Positions 10,301 through 18,103 of a DNA stretch of 64,000 nucleotides are shown in pieces. How positions within the stretch are numbered: position 1 is the stretch's first letter; every line of letters starts with the position of its first letter. The translations under genes and the position numbers were made by a program. The notes beneath the pieces were generated by a model that worked only from the letters and a program-made list of their open reading frames with translations, was not told where the DNA came from and searched no databases. Source of the stretch: Dyadobacter sp. SG02 (GTDB lineage: Bacteria; Bacteroidota; Bacteroidia; Cytophagales; Spirosomataceae); NCBI RefSeq assembly GCF_900109045.1, contig NZ_FNYL01000002.1, positions 496,001 to 560,000 on the forward strand. Direction: 5' to 3'.

Positions 10301-10596
10301 TCGGCCTTTTCCAGACCGACGGCGGCACACGCGTCGACCCGATATACGAGGTAGGCAGCCCCCTGTTTGAAAAGGCGGTGATCGACCTGGGACAGCAGTT
10401 CGGAAGGGGCAAATCCTTCACGATCGAAGCTAAAAACACCTCGCGAAAGAATGTGTATGTGCAAAATGCAACCCTCAATGGCCAGCCGCTGAAAAATTTC
10501 TGGTTCAAGGCATCCGATCTTTTGAAAGGCGGATCGCTGGTGCTGGAAATGGGGCCGGAGCCGAATACGAGCTGGGGCGTCGAGGCGCTTCCGTGA
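7399..10596 (+). CDS. Exported GH92-family alpha-mannosidase-like enzyme with PL4-like N-terminal module
   Basis: Protein of 1065 aa with a signal peptide (cleavage near AFA-QQ, residue 25). Residues about 28-210 (TIWKIGEADNAPKGM, FFLVGRSQASKDWPY) resemble the beta-sandwich domain III of family 4 polysaccharide lyases. A linker of three 5-residue repeats follows (ATPGV, ATPGV, STPGD), then from about residue 330 a GH92 catalytic region with TMLGAGHSRWMIAPGPW and the hallmark GDEDQGQMSAW (residues 952-962). GH92 enzymes are Ca2+-dependent exo-alpha-mannosidases that invert the anomeric centre. The PL4-like module is an unusual addition and may bind substrate. It stands alone without an adjacent SusC/D; it could be a target of the neighbouring two-component system. 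Confidence 0.87.
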   Translation: MKKNLLTKTLAVLLVATCMLGQAFAQQKTIWKIGEADNAPKGMALAPGEYKRFLEKDFGYEDNFFLVGRSQASKDWPYVLPGPVNGWGGTGGTSGIRSHFLTVLFDIKTTPVAGKPPGRPGKWKLVVDVLETDSLHAPLLKVSVNGKSWKFRLAKGSGFKDPGKFTAKPKQQLAEIDIPANLIHTGVNEIVMTTLQGGWLAFDQVKLLGPAKATLATPGVATPGVSTPGDALLRSVNAADYELNVDGKLIQPLLIDVTQLRGEPLIEAKLDGETILSQKLEQDRYVLEAPMPAAEQPGTGVFEVFVNKKLIKSGTVARGRQKLKTPAGYVNTMLGAGHSRWMIAPGPWMPFSMVKLSPDNQNGGWQAGYDPTFESIGTFSHIHEWTMTGLGIFPTAGPLEIKIGDQANPDTGYRSRFDKSTEQAPLGYYKVKLTDNDIIAELTATARASFQKYTWEKSETGRVMVDLKIPTEYGYKIQKVKIDKVSDKRIEGYSDQLSRNVWAGGIDQQYTVHFVIEFDQPIKNYGTWLNDEVKMQTNLAADSARNAGLFLEFDTKTNKSVQVRSGISYVSVENAALNLKTEISDPFGWDFEKVRSNQENVWNDLLGRVAVTSNDKREKERFYTNMYRSLSRNMFSDVDGSWRDAYEHVNKFQNKDDVALGCDAFWNTFWNLNQFWNLVTPEWSNRWVKSQLAMYDRGGWLAKGPAGMEYIPVMVAEHEVPLIVGAYQMGIRDFDVKKAYEAVHKMQTVPADTVGGGRAGNEDLTTYLKHKYVPYDQGRFSNTLEYSFDDYSVSQFAKALGKKEDYQAFADRATWWKNVIDPATGFARMKDSTGKWLPDFDPFKSGANHHYVEGNAWQLTFFVPQDVPGLAKTIGENEFVKRLDWGFNESVKWRYNGPNDQYWDYPVVQGNQQSMHFAFLFNWVKKPWLTQKWSRSVVDRYYGHEVSNAYLGDEDQGQMSAWFVMASLGLFQTDGGTRVDPIYEVGSPLFEKAVIDLGQQFGRGKSFTIEAKNTSRKNVYVQNATLNGQPLKNFWFKASDLLKGGSLVLEMGPEPNTSWGVEALP
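8044..8088 (+). repeat. 15-bp GC-rich tandem array in the GH92 gene
   Basis: Three units, GCCACGCCGGGCGTG, GCGACGCCCGGCGTG and TCGACGCCCGGCGAT, in frame, encoding ATPGV-ATPGV-STPGD between the N-terminal module and the next domain. One of four such arrays in the window. Confidence 0.85.
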
Positions 10597-10659
10597 AAGT
10601 GGTGGTACATTTTTTCCTGCGAACAGGTAAGCAACTTCCGTTATTTAACCGTATTCGCT

Positions 10660-11172
10660 ATGAGACCGCACCGTACAATCCTGTTTACTTTGCTTTTAAT
10701 GATTACCACGTTTCCTTTTGCCTTCGCGCAGGAAGAATCGGCCAGCCTGCCTTCTGCTGAAATTTCCGACATGAGTGGGAAAATTGTCAACACGGCCAGC
10801 ATTGCCCACCCGGGCGAAAATTTGCTGATCCTGGGGTGGAAATCCGACTCCAAAAGCGCCCTGCTGTGCCTGGATGCATTCACATTAATCAAAAACGAGA
10901 TCGCTGCATCGACCAAAACCAAGGTGATCATGATCAATTTTGATCCGGCCCAGAACGCGAAAACAGTGGAAAAGGACATTAAAGAACACCAATTGACCTT
11001 TGACGCCTATCTCGACCCCAACGAGGATTTCAGCAGGGCCGCCGCTATATCCTACCTCCCGGTAATGCTGATCGTGGACCAGAATAACAAGATCGTTTAC
11101 CGGAAAGCGGCATTTTACCTGGGCGACGAGCAATTGATCCTCGGGGAACTGAAAAAGCTTAATCCCCGGTGA
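10660..11172 (+). CDS. Secreted thioredoxin-fold protein lacking the CXXC motif
   Basis: Protein of 170 aa with a signal peptide (MRPHRTILFTLLLMITTFPF, cleavage near AFA-QE). The order of elements fits a TlpA/AhpC-type redoxin: a SAEISDMSGKIV strand, ENLLILGWKS where the WC-PC active site normally lies, a helix, the strand KVIMINFD, and the cis-Pro strand SYLPVMLIVDQNNKIVYR. The only cysteine in the mature part is in SALLCLDAF, so there is no dithiol and disulfide exchange is unlikely. It may be a binding or scaffolding variant. It sits between the GH92 gene (63-base gap) and a TonB-dependent receptor, all on the plus strand. Confidence 0.6.
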   Translation: MRPHRTILFTLLLMITTFPFAFAQEESASLPSAEISDMSGKIVNTASIAHPGENLLILGWKSDSKSALLCLDAFTLIKNEIAASTKTKVIMINFDPAQNAKTVEKDIKEHQLTFDAYLDPNEDFSRAAAISYLPVMLIVDQNNKIVYRKAAFYLGDEQLILGELKKLNPR

Positions 11173-11196
11173 TATTTATTCCATCATCTGATGTCG

Positions 11197-11216
11197 GCCC
11201 GGTAATTTAACCGGGC
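11197..11216 (+). terminator. Small hairpin after the redoxin gene
   Basis: GCCCGGT (11197-11203) and ACCGGGC (11210-11216) form a 7-bp stem with a 6-base loop, 25 bases after the redoxin stop. There is no clear U-tract, so a terminator role is only possible. Confidence 0.35.
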
Positions 11217-11284
11217 ACACCATCGCGAACCAACCGGAAGTTTTATACATTTGCCATTATTTATATTAAGTCCAAATAAAATAA

Positions 11285-13585
11285 ATGCAAATGTTAAGAC
11301 TTTTAGCACTGATTTTCTCCATACTATCCGTACAGGCCTTCGCTCAAACGGGCACGATCAAGGGTACCGTTACCACTTCCGACGGCAAACCCGCCGAATT
11401 CGTCAACATCATTCTTGAAAAAACGGCTAAAGGCGCCGTGGTGAATGAGGCAGGACATTATACGATCAACAAGGTCCCCGCGGGAACCTACACCCTGACG
11501 GCCAGTTTTACCGGCCTCATCACGCAAACGAGCTCGGTGACCGTCGCTGCCGGGGAAACGACTTCCGTGGATTTTACCCTGGCCGAGGATAACCGCCAGT
11601 TGCAGGAGGTGGTAGTGCGCGGCGATAACCGGCTGACGAACAAGGAAACCGATTACGTGGCGCGAATGCCTTTGAAAAACCTTGAAAATCCGCAGGTTTA
11701 CAATGTCGTGGGCAAGGACCTGATGAAAGAGCAGATGATGACCGACGTGAAGGACGTCTTTCGTGCCGCCGCCGGGGTAGCGCCTTCGGAATACGTTACC
11801 GGAAGCTTCGCGGTGGTATTCAGGGGCTTTACCAACTTCGATTACGCCCGGAACGGTATGGCGACTTCGGTTTACCGGACCGGGACGGAAATCGCCAACC
11901 TGGAACGCGTCGAAATGATCAAAGGGCCGTCGGGTACGCTCTTTGGTTCACAGGTATCGACTTTCGGCGGGGCCATGAACCTCGTCACCAAGAAGCCCTA
12001 CGCGGGTTTCGGGGGCGAAGTGAGTTACAGCATGGGAAGTTTCGACCTGAGCAGGGCTACGGTTGACATCAATACCCCGCTCGATAAAGATAAAAAGGTA
12101 TTGCTGCGGTTCAATGCGGTACAACACCAGCAGAACAGCTCCAACGAGTACGGTAAAACCAAGCGGTTCGTCATCGCCCCAAGCCTTTCCTACCAGGCCA
12201 GCGACCGCCTTTCGTTCCTGTTCGATTTCGAATATTTCAAAAGCAATGCGACACGGTTAGCCTACACGCTGCTTTTCGCGGACGAGGTGCCATTCAAGTC
12301 GGCCAAGGATATTCCGCTGGGTTTCAAGAAGTCTTTCTTTGCAAACGACCTGCTGAGCGACGCGCAGGCGACCAAGTATTTCGCGCAGGCCAGGTACCAG
12401 ATCAGTCCGAACTGGACTTCCACAACGGGTATTTCCCACGTAAACGAGTTTCTGAACCATAGCTATCAGCCTTATATAAATTGGATCAGCGCAGATACGG
12501 CCGTTACCAGCATCCGGCATTTTGGCCCGAGGGAAAGGACTTACGCAAATATCCAGCAGAATTTTAATGGTAGTTTCAATACCGGCCGGTTCCGTCACAA
12601 CCTGCTGATCGGCGCCAGCTATGAATATAATGATGAATCACTCACTTACGCCGTTGTTCCGCTCGACAAGATCAATGTGAACGGACCTTTTGAAAAGGCA
12701 AGCCTGAACCGCGTCAACAGCATCCTGGCCGATCCTTCCACGGCCGTATCGCATGACGCGTACGGAGGCAATGCGCTCGGGATCTATGTTTCCGATGTGA
12801 TCAAGTGGACGGACCGCTTGTCGACGATGCTGAGCTTGCGGTACGACCGTTTCGAGCAAACCTATGAGGGAGGATTTGTGCAACCATCGCTTTCCCCGAA
12901 GCTGGGAATCGTTTACCAGGTCGTAAAAGACCAGGTATCAGTATTCGGGAACTTCATGAACGGCTTCCGGAACCAGGGGCCGGTAGAGCAGCCGAATGGC
13001 AGCCTGTTCAAGCCGAAGCCCGTATTTGCCAACCAGCTGGAAGGCGGTCTGAAAGCGGAACTGCCCGGCAACAAACTGGGCGGGAGCATCAGCTATTATT
13101 ACATCGATATCGACAATGCGTTACGTACCGACGACGCGCAGTACAGTTTCCAGGACGGCCGGCAGGTAAGCAAGGGCGTCGAGGTGGAGCTTACTGCCAA
13201 TCCCGTCGCGGGGCTTAACATTATCGCGGGATATGGTTTCAATGAAAATAAATTCGTGAAAGCCGATGTGTATGAAGGGAAATTCGAAACGCAGGCGCCC
13301 CAAAATATCGTGAACTACTGGGTAAGCTACCGTTTGCCTTTCCGCGAACTGAAAGGTGTCGGACTGGGTTTCGGGGGTAATTATGTGAGTGATTCGTACG
13401 TCAATTCCAGCAATACTTACTCGATTCCCGCCTATCACGCCATCAATGCGACCGCTTTTTACCAGAAAGAGAAATGGAAACTCGGCCTGAAACTCAATAA
13501 CCTTTCCAATGCAAGGTATTGGGATTCGGTAGGGAATGCCCAGTTTACGAGAAACTTCGTGGCCACTTTTTCTTTCAGATTTTAA
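11285..13585 (+). CDS. TonB-dependent siderophore-type outer-membrane receptor
   Basis: Protein of 766 aa; a second ATG lies at 11291. The signal peptide ends near AFA-QT (residue 20-21). A carboxypeptidase-regulatory-like beta domain follows (TIKGTVTTSDGKPAEFVNII), then the junction LQEVVVRGDN, a plug domain with IKGPSGTLFGS and GGAMNLVTKKP, and a 22-strand-type barrel ending in an aromatic residue (VATFSFRF), the outer-membrane insertion signal. The size and the plug motif RVEMIKGPSGTLFG match FhuA/FecA-like receptors rather than SusC, and there is no SusD partner or STN domain. The substrate is probably a ferric siderophore, which cannot be fixed from sequence alone. A strong terminator follows. 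Confidence 0.88.
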   Translation: MQMLRLLALIFSILSVQAFAQTGTIKGTVTTSDGKPAEFVNIILEKTAKGAVVNEAGHYTINKVPAGTYTLTASFTGLITQTSSVTVAAGETTSVDFTLAEDNRQLQEVVVRGDNRLTNKETDYVARMPLKNLENPQVYNVVGKDLMKEQMMTDVKDVFRAAAGVAPSEYVTGSFAVVFRGFTNFDYARNGMATSVYRTGTEIANLERVEMIKGPSGTLFGSQVSTFGGAMNLVTKKPYAGFGGEVSYSMGSFDLSRATVDINTPLDKDKKVLLRFNAVQHQQNSSNEYGKTKRFVIAPSLSYQASDRLSFLFDFEYFKSNATRLAYTLLFADEVPFKSAKDIPLGFKKSFFANDLLSDAQATKYFAQARYQISPNWTSTTGISHVNEFLNHSYQPYINWISADTAVTSIRHFGPRERTYANIQQNFNGSFNTGRFRHNLLIGASYEYNDESLTYAVVPLDKINVNGPFEKASLNRVNSILADPSTAVSHDAYGGNALGIYVSDVIKWTDRLSTMLSLRYDRFEQTYEGGFVQPSLSPKLGIVYQVVKDQVSVFGNFMNGFRNQGPVEQPNGSLFKPKPVFANQLEGGLKAELPGNKLGGSISYYYIDIDNALRTDDAQYSFQDGRQVSKGVEVELTANPVAGLNIIAGYGFNENKFVKADVYEGKFETQAPQNIVNYWVSYRLPFRELKGVGLGFGGNYVSDSYVNSSNTYSIPAYHAINATAFYQKEKWKLGLKLNNLSNARYWDSVGNAQFTRNFVATFSFRF

Positions 13586-13616
13586 ATAATCTGAAATCAT
13601 AACCACGGCTGTCACG

Positions 13617-13661
13617 AAAGGGCCGGCGGCTTCCCGGTACAGGGACGGCTGCCGGCCTTTT
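13617..13661 (+). terminator. Rho-independent terminator after the TonB receptor
   Basis: AAAGGGCCGGC (13618-13627 region) pairs with GCCGGCCTTT (13651-13660), with a second small GC-rich pairing inside the loop and a T-rich run (TTTTAATTT) after it. It separates the receptor from the signalling cluster. The remaining bases to 13841 are AT-rich, with an imperfect ACAATTT/AAATTGT inverted repeat near 13690-13715. Confidence 0.75.
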
Positions 13662-13841
13662 AATTTACTTTCCGGACTGAATTCTTTCTACAATTTATCC
13701 AGACAAATTGTGTAGATTTTTGCTGACTTTTCGATCCTGATCGCTCCATCAACCTGCTGGAAAACAGGCGTAAATTGTACAAAACGCATATACTTTTTCG
13801 TCTCACGGTATCATTGTAAAAGAGAAACCAATCTGAAAGCG

Positions 13842-15914
13842 ATGAACAACCAATCTGGCCTGTTGTTGCCCTATTTTCAATGTAGGATTATTCTGCTTTG
13901 CCTGGTACTGGCAGGAGGCTTCGCGGGATGCCGGAAGTCGGAAAAAGCCAGCCATGACGTGCAGCTGAAAGCGTGGATCGACAGCCTCGACCGCAGTTCG
14001 CGGATCATCGGCAGCCCGAGGGCGATCGCCAGCCTGGATTCCTTCATGGCCACATTGGGAAACAGGGACATCCATGACAGCATTCTCTATTTCAAATTCA
14101 TGAAGGTGCTGAGCCACCGCGATTCCACGATGGATGCCGCCGCGCTCGCGTATACCGACAGCCTGCTCGGGTTGTTCGGGCCCGGGCACGTACGCAGGGA
14201 AAACCCGATCGATTATTCCAAAGCGTTACTGCTGAAAGGGGATGACTTGTTGAAGCAAAAGGAATATTACCAGGCTTATCGCAACTATTACAAAGGGAAG
14301 TCTTTCCTGACGTCGATGGGAGAAATATGCGAATGTGCGCGGTACAGCAGCCGGATCGCCAACATGTCGTTCAAGGAAGAAAACTATTACCAGGCGATCG
14401 AGTACTGGAAACATGAATTAGAGGAGCTGGCGCATTGCCGGGAGCCCGAAAATTTTCAGCTGGAATTCATCGAGAAGCAGGGGAGTATGCGCAATATCGG
14501 CATGGCCTATATGCTGATCAATGAACCGGGCAAAGCGCTCGATTACTTTATCCAGGCCGACCAGTTTATCAACCGCAATGCAAGCAGGTTTCCGAAAGAG
14601 CAGAATTTCATCCGGTTCGCCCGGATCGTCATTCTGAGAAACCAGGCCGAAGCCTACGCTTTGAAAGGCGATAACCGTACCGCGGAGCGATTGATCAAAA
14701 AGTGCCTCGAACACGACCCGAATATCGAATGGTCTATCGACGTCGAGCGGGAGTCGCGGCAGATACTGGCGCAGATTTACATCGATTCGCACGCGTATGA
14801 CAAGGCACAGGCGCAACTGGATTCGCTGCGGCTGTTGCCGGGTACTACGGGCAATGCGACTGCGAACAGCTTGTATCAGACCCTGCAAGCCGCCATTTTA
14901 TACGGAACGGGAGATTTCAAAGGTGCCGGCCGGTTGTTTATGGCTAACCTTGAAGCGGAACGCAACAGCAAGCAGAAAAGAAATGCGGAGAGCAAAAACA
15001 ATGTCGGGCATATGTTGCAACAGGTTCAGCGTGAGCATGAAATGGAACTGGCGGCCGAAAAAGCTGCCCGGGAAGGTTTATACCTGAAATTTTCGATCCT
15101 GTTCTCCCTGGCGATGGCCGTGATCGTATACCTGATCTGGCGCAATGCCCGCAAACGTGCCGCGAACCTGCGCGCGGTGACCAAACTGAACGAGGTCATC
15201 ACAAAAAGTAATGTCGCTCTTCAGGATACCGTCAATGCATTGGAGGAATCGGAAGTGGAGAAGGAAAAAATGCTGCGGATCGTTGCGCACGACCTTCGGA
15301 ACCCGATTGCAGCGATGGTTTCGGGGGCCGATGTCCTCTTCTGGGACCAGTCGCCGTCCGAGGAACAGGCGATGCTCGTGAACGCCATCCAGCAGTCGGG
15401 CCAGCTGGCATTCGGGCTGATCGGACAGATATTACAAGCAGGCCCGGACAAAAAGAAGATCAGCAAGAGCGAGGAGGATTTGTCGGAAATCGTGCAGTCG
15501 TGCATTGACATGCTGAGTTACAAGGGAAAAGAAAAGCGGCAGACGATCCATTACGATTACGAGAAAGCCATCGTACCCGTCGACCGGGAAAAAATCTGGC
15601 GCGTATTTTCCAATTTGCTGAGCAATGCGGTCAAATTCTCTCCCCGGGAAAGCGCCATTAATGTAAACCTGAAAAAACGTTCGAACCTGACGCTGCTCAG
15701 CGTGCAGGACCACGGCATCGGCATTCCGGACGACCTCAAAGGGCACATATTTCTCTCTTCCAACGACGCCCGGAGGATAGGGACGGCCGGCGAGCAATCC
15801 TTCGGTATCGGGCTCTCGATTTGCAAACAGATTGTCGAAGCGCACGGCGGAAAGATCTGGTTCGAATCGGTGACCGGCACCGGAACCACGTTTTTTGTGG
15901 AATTGCCGGATTAA
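13842..15914 (+). CDS. TPR-containing lipoprotein sensor histidine kinase
   Basis: Protein of 690 aa. The N-terminus ends in a lipobox-like LAGGFAGC (Cys30). Residues about 100-390 are TPR-type helices (for example GKALDYFIQADQF, YALKGDNRTAERLIKKC). A membrane helix follows (LYLKFSILFSLAMAVIVYLI, near 409-430), then a coiled coil and a HisKA domain with MLRIVAHDLRNP (phosphorylated His483), an N box NLLSNAVKFS, and G boxes DHGIGIP and SFGIGLSICKQIV. All catalytic boxes look intact. It lies 233 bases ahead of the sigma54 activator, which is its likely phosphotransfer partner. TPRs on the periplasmic side suggest detection of a protein or peptide, but the signal is unknown. Confidence 0.87.
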   Translation: MNNQSGLLLPYFQCRIILLCLVLAGGFAGCRKSEKASHDVQLKAWIDSLDRSSRIIGSPRAIASLDSFMATLGNRDIHDSILYFKFMKVLSHRDSTMDAAALAYTDSLLGLFGPGHVRRENPIDYSKALLLKGDDLLKQKEYYQAYRNYYKGKSFLTSMGEICECARYSSRIANMSFKEENYYQAIEYWKHELEELAHCREPENFQLEFIEKQGSMRNIGMAYMLINEPGKALDYFIQADQFINRNASRFPKEQNFIRFARIVILRNQAEAYALKGDNRTAERLIKKCLEHDPNIEWSIDVERESRQILAQIYIDSHAYDKAQAQLDSLRLLPGTTGNATANSLYQTLQAAILYGTGDFKGAGRLFMANLEAERNSKQKRNAESKNNVGHMLQQVQREHEMELAAEKAAREGLYLKFSILFSLAMAVIVYLIWRNARKRAANLRAVTKLNEVITKSNVALQDTVNALEESEVEKEKMLRIVAHDLRNPIAAMVSGADVLFWDQSPSEEQAMLVNAIQQSGQLAFGLIGQILQAGPDKKKISKSEEDLSEIVQSCIDMLSYKGKEKRQTIHYDYEKAIVPVDREKIWRVFSNLLSNAVKFSPRESAINVNLKKRSNLTLLSVQDHGIGIPDDLKGHIFLSSNDARRIGTAGEQSFGIGLSICKQIVEAHGGKIWFESVTGTGTTFFVELPD

Positions 15915-15940
15915 ATCGAGGGTATACCTGCTACCGTTTT

Positions 15941-15986
15941 TGACGAAATATCGTCAATCTACGAAACAAATGACGATATTTCGGAG
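15941..15986. promoter_or_regulatory. 13-bp inverted repeat upstream of the sigma54 activator
   Basis: CGAAATATCGTCA (15944-15956) and TGACGATATTTCG (15971-15983) are a perfect inverted repeat with a 14-base centre. The left arm lies inside a shorter dyad, TGACGA-AATA-TCGTCA (15941-15956). No U-tract follows. It is more likely a protein-binding site for control of the activator gene than a terminator. Confidence 0.5.
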
Positions 15987-16147
15987 GCGAATGCCCTGCC
16001 CGCCTACCCGCCAGTCACGGCTTCTGAGTGGTAAATCGCTTAGTATTAGCAGTACAGGAAATAATTCGCTTTCCTGCCACGGCCGGGCATGATTTTGCAT
16101 GATCATTCCTTTCCGGAGCCCGGATTCTCTCCCTACCCATTCAACCC

Positions 16148-18103
16148 ATGAAACGAAAGATACTGATCGTCGAAGACCTGTTCGTTGAAGCGAATCACCT
16201 GCGCATTATGCTGAAACGCGCCGGATATGAGGTAACCGGCATTGCCAGGACGTTCGAGGAGGCCGTGAGCCTGATTGAAAAGGACTCGCCGGGAATCGTT
16301 TTGCTTGATATTTTTCTCGCCGGAAAAAAGACGGGCATCGATCTGGCCCGGGTTCTGAACCAGCAGCATATCCCGTTCCTGTACCTGTCCGCAAATTCCA
16401 GCGAGGAAGTACTTAAAGAGGCCAAAGCGACCCGCCCGAGCGGCTTTATCGTGAAGCCGTTCAGGGAAAAAGACCTGCTGGTTTCGCTCGAAATCGCCGA
16501 ATACCTGCACGAAAACGGTAGCGAATCGCAATTGAAACGGGAAGCCGATTTTCAGTTGGAGGTGAAGCAGCTGCTTCAAAACGAGTACGAATGGTCGGGG
16601 CGGGTATTGGGGATCGTCAAAGCATTACAGAAGCTGATCTCCTTCGATTATGCCGCGGTAGGCTGCATCGGGGTGAACTTTCTGCCGTTCAATGCCCTGC
16701 ATTTTTTGCGTACCGGTTTCGATGATTACCAGGTAATGGACTCGGAAGGCGTTCGGACAGTCTGGAATATCACCCACGCGGAATTCGACTCGTTAATGAA
16801 AGCCACGCCCATAGATCCCCGTACGCAGTTCTACAATGGCGAACGGTTCAAAGAAATAGCATCGGGCAACTCGATCCGGAAAATGATCGCGACGAAATTC
16901 GGCATGCGGTCGAACCTGATCATGCCTTATCCCGGTATCAAGATCGGCGACAAATTCTTCTTCATATCACTATACAGCCGCCGCCCGGACGCATTCAATG
17001 ACAACGACCTCGAACTGTGCGACCGGATCCAGGCGCCGCTCGAACGGGTAGTCAAGGAAATGACCGAGCAAATGCCGCCGTCTTTCCCGGAGGTCAAGCT
17101 GGGAAAATCCGTGGGGATCGTTGCGGGGAACCGCGATCCTGAACAGGCATTCAAAGGCATGATCGGGCAAAGCCATTTACTGCTGAACGTGTTTAACCTG
17201 ATCAACCAGGTAGCCGGTACCGACACTTCCGTGCTGATCACCGGCGAAAGCGGTACGGGTAAAGAGCGGGTGGCCGACAATGTCCATTCCTTTTCGTCGA
17301 GGCGGAACAAGCCGTTTGTGAAGGTCAACTGCGCCGCGCTGCCGATCAGCCTGATCGAATCCGAGCTGTTCGGGCATGAAAAAGGGGCCTTCACGGGCGC
17401 TACCACCCGGCGCATCGGAAGGTTCGAGCAGGCCAACGGCGGTACGATATTCCTGGACGAGATCGGCGATATGCCCGTTGAAATACAAATGAAACTGCTG
17501 CGCGTGCTGCAACAACGCGAAATCGAAAGGCTGGGAGGGACGGAAACGGTCCGGATCGACATCCGGGTGATAGCCGCTACCAACCGCAATCTCGAACGGG
17601 CCGTTGCGGAAGGCAAGTTTAGGCTCGACCTCTATTACCGGCTGAACGTTTTCCCGATCGTCATGCCCTCGTTACGCGAGCGGATCGACGATGTGGAACT
17701 GCTCGTGAACCACTTTATCGGCTATTTCAGTCGTAAAATCGGGAAGGCCGTGAGCGGCGTGTCCGACAAAGTCATGAAAACATTACTGGATTACGACTGG
17801 CCCGGTAACATCCGGGAACTGGAAAACGTGATCGAAAGGAGCGTGCTGCTGGCCAAAGGCAACGTCATCGACCAGATTTCCCTGCCCGGCAACAGCACAC
17901 CCAAAGATGCCGGAAATCCGCCGGAACCGACATTCAAAAACATCTTCGAAAACGAACGCGACCACATTATTGCCGTATTGAAAGCATGCGAAGGAAGGAT
18001 CAGCGGGGAAAACGGTGCGGCCAAAGTGCTCGCCATTCCGGCCACTACATTAGGTTCGAAAATGAAGAAGTTGGGTATAAAAAGGGAAATCGGGATTTCG
18101 TGA
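16148..18103 (+). CDS. Sigma54-dependent response regulator (receiver-GAF-AAA+-HTH)
   Basis: Protein of 651 aa. The receiver has D10 and the phosphorylation site Asp54 (IVLLDIFL) with IVKPF. Residues about 150-330 look like a GAF-type sensor. The AAA+ module has Walker A GESGTGKE (from residue 366), the sigma54-contact loop GAFTGA (413-418), the Walker B region GGTIFLDEIGDM and an R-finger region. A Fis-type HTH lies at the C-terminus (GAAKVLAIPATTLGSKMKKL). It should activate sigma54 promoters when phosphorylated. The inserted GAF-like domain offers a second, probably small-molecule or redox, input. Its stop codon overlaps the GTG start of a second kinase, so both are made together. The ferritin-like/LodA operon downstream is a possible target, but no convincing -24/-12 site was found there. 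Confidence 0.9.
   Translation: MKRKILIVEDLFVEANHLRIMLKRAGYEVTGIARTFEEAVSLIEKDSPGIVLLDIFLAGKKTGIDLARVLNQQHIPFLYLSANSSEEVLKEAKATRPSGFIVKPFREKDLLVSLEIAEYLHENGSESQLKREADFQLEVKQLLQNEYEWSGRVLGIVKALQKLISFDYAAVGCIGVNFLPFNALHFLRTGFDDYQVMDSEGVRTVWNITHAEFDSLMKATPIDPRTQFYNGERFKEIASGNSIRKMIATKFGMRSNLIMPYPGIKIGDKFFFISLYSRRPDAFNDNDLELCDRIQAPLERVVKEMTEQMPPSFPEVKLGKSVGIVAGNRDPEQAFKGMIGQSHLLLNVFNLINQVAGTDTSVLITGESGTGKERVADNVHSFSSRRNKPFVKVNCAALPISLIESELFGHEKGAFTGATTRRIGRFEQANGGTIFLDEIGDMPVEIQMKLLRVLQQREIERLGGTETVRIDIRVIAATNRNLERAVAEGKFRLDLYYRLNVFPIVMPSLRERIDDVELLVNHFIGYFSRKIGKAVSGVSDKVMKTLLDYDWPGNIRELENVIERSVLLAKGNVIDQISLPGNSTPKDAGNPPEPTFKNIFENERDHIIAVLKACEGRISGENGAAKVLAIPATTLGSKMKKLGIKREIGIS

Noticed and set aside
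16082..16100. Possible sigma54 (-24/-12) promoter, GGGCATGATTTTGCA, upstream of the activator
   Set aside because: The spacing between GG and GC fits only with a poor match to the TGGCAC element, so it is too weak to report.
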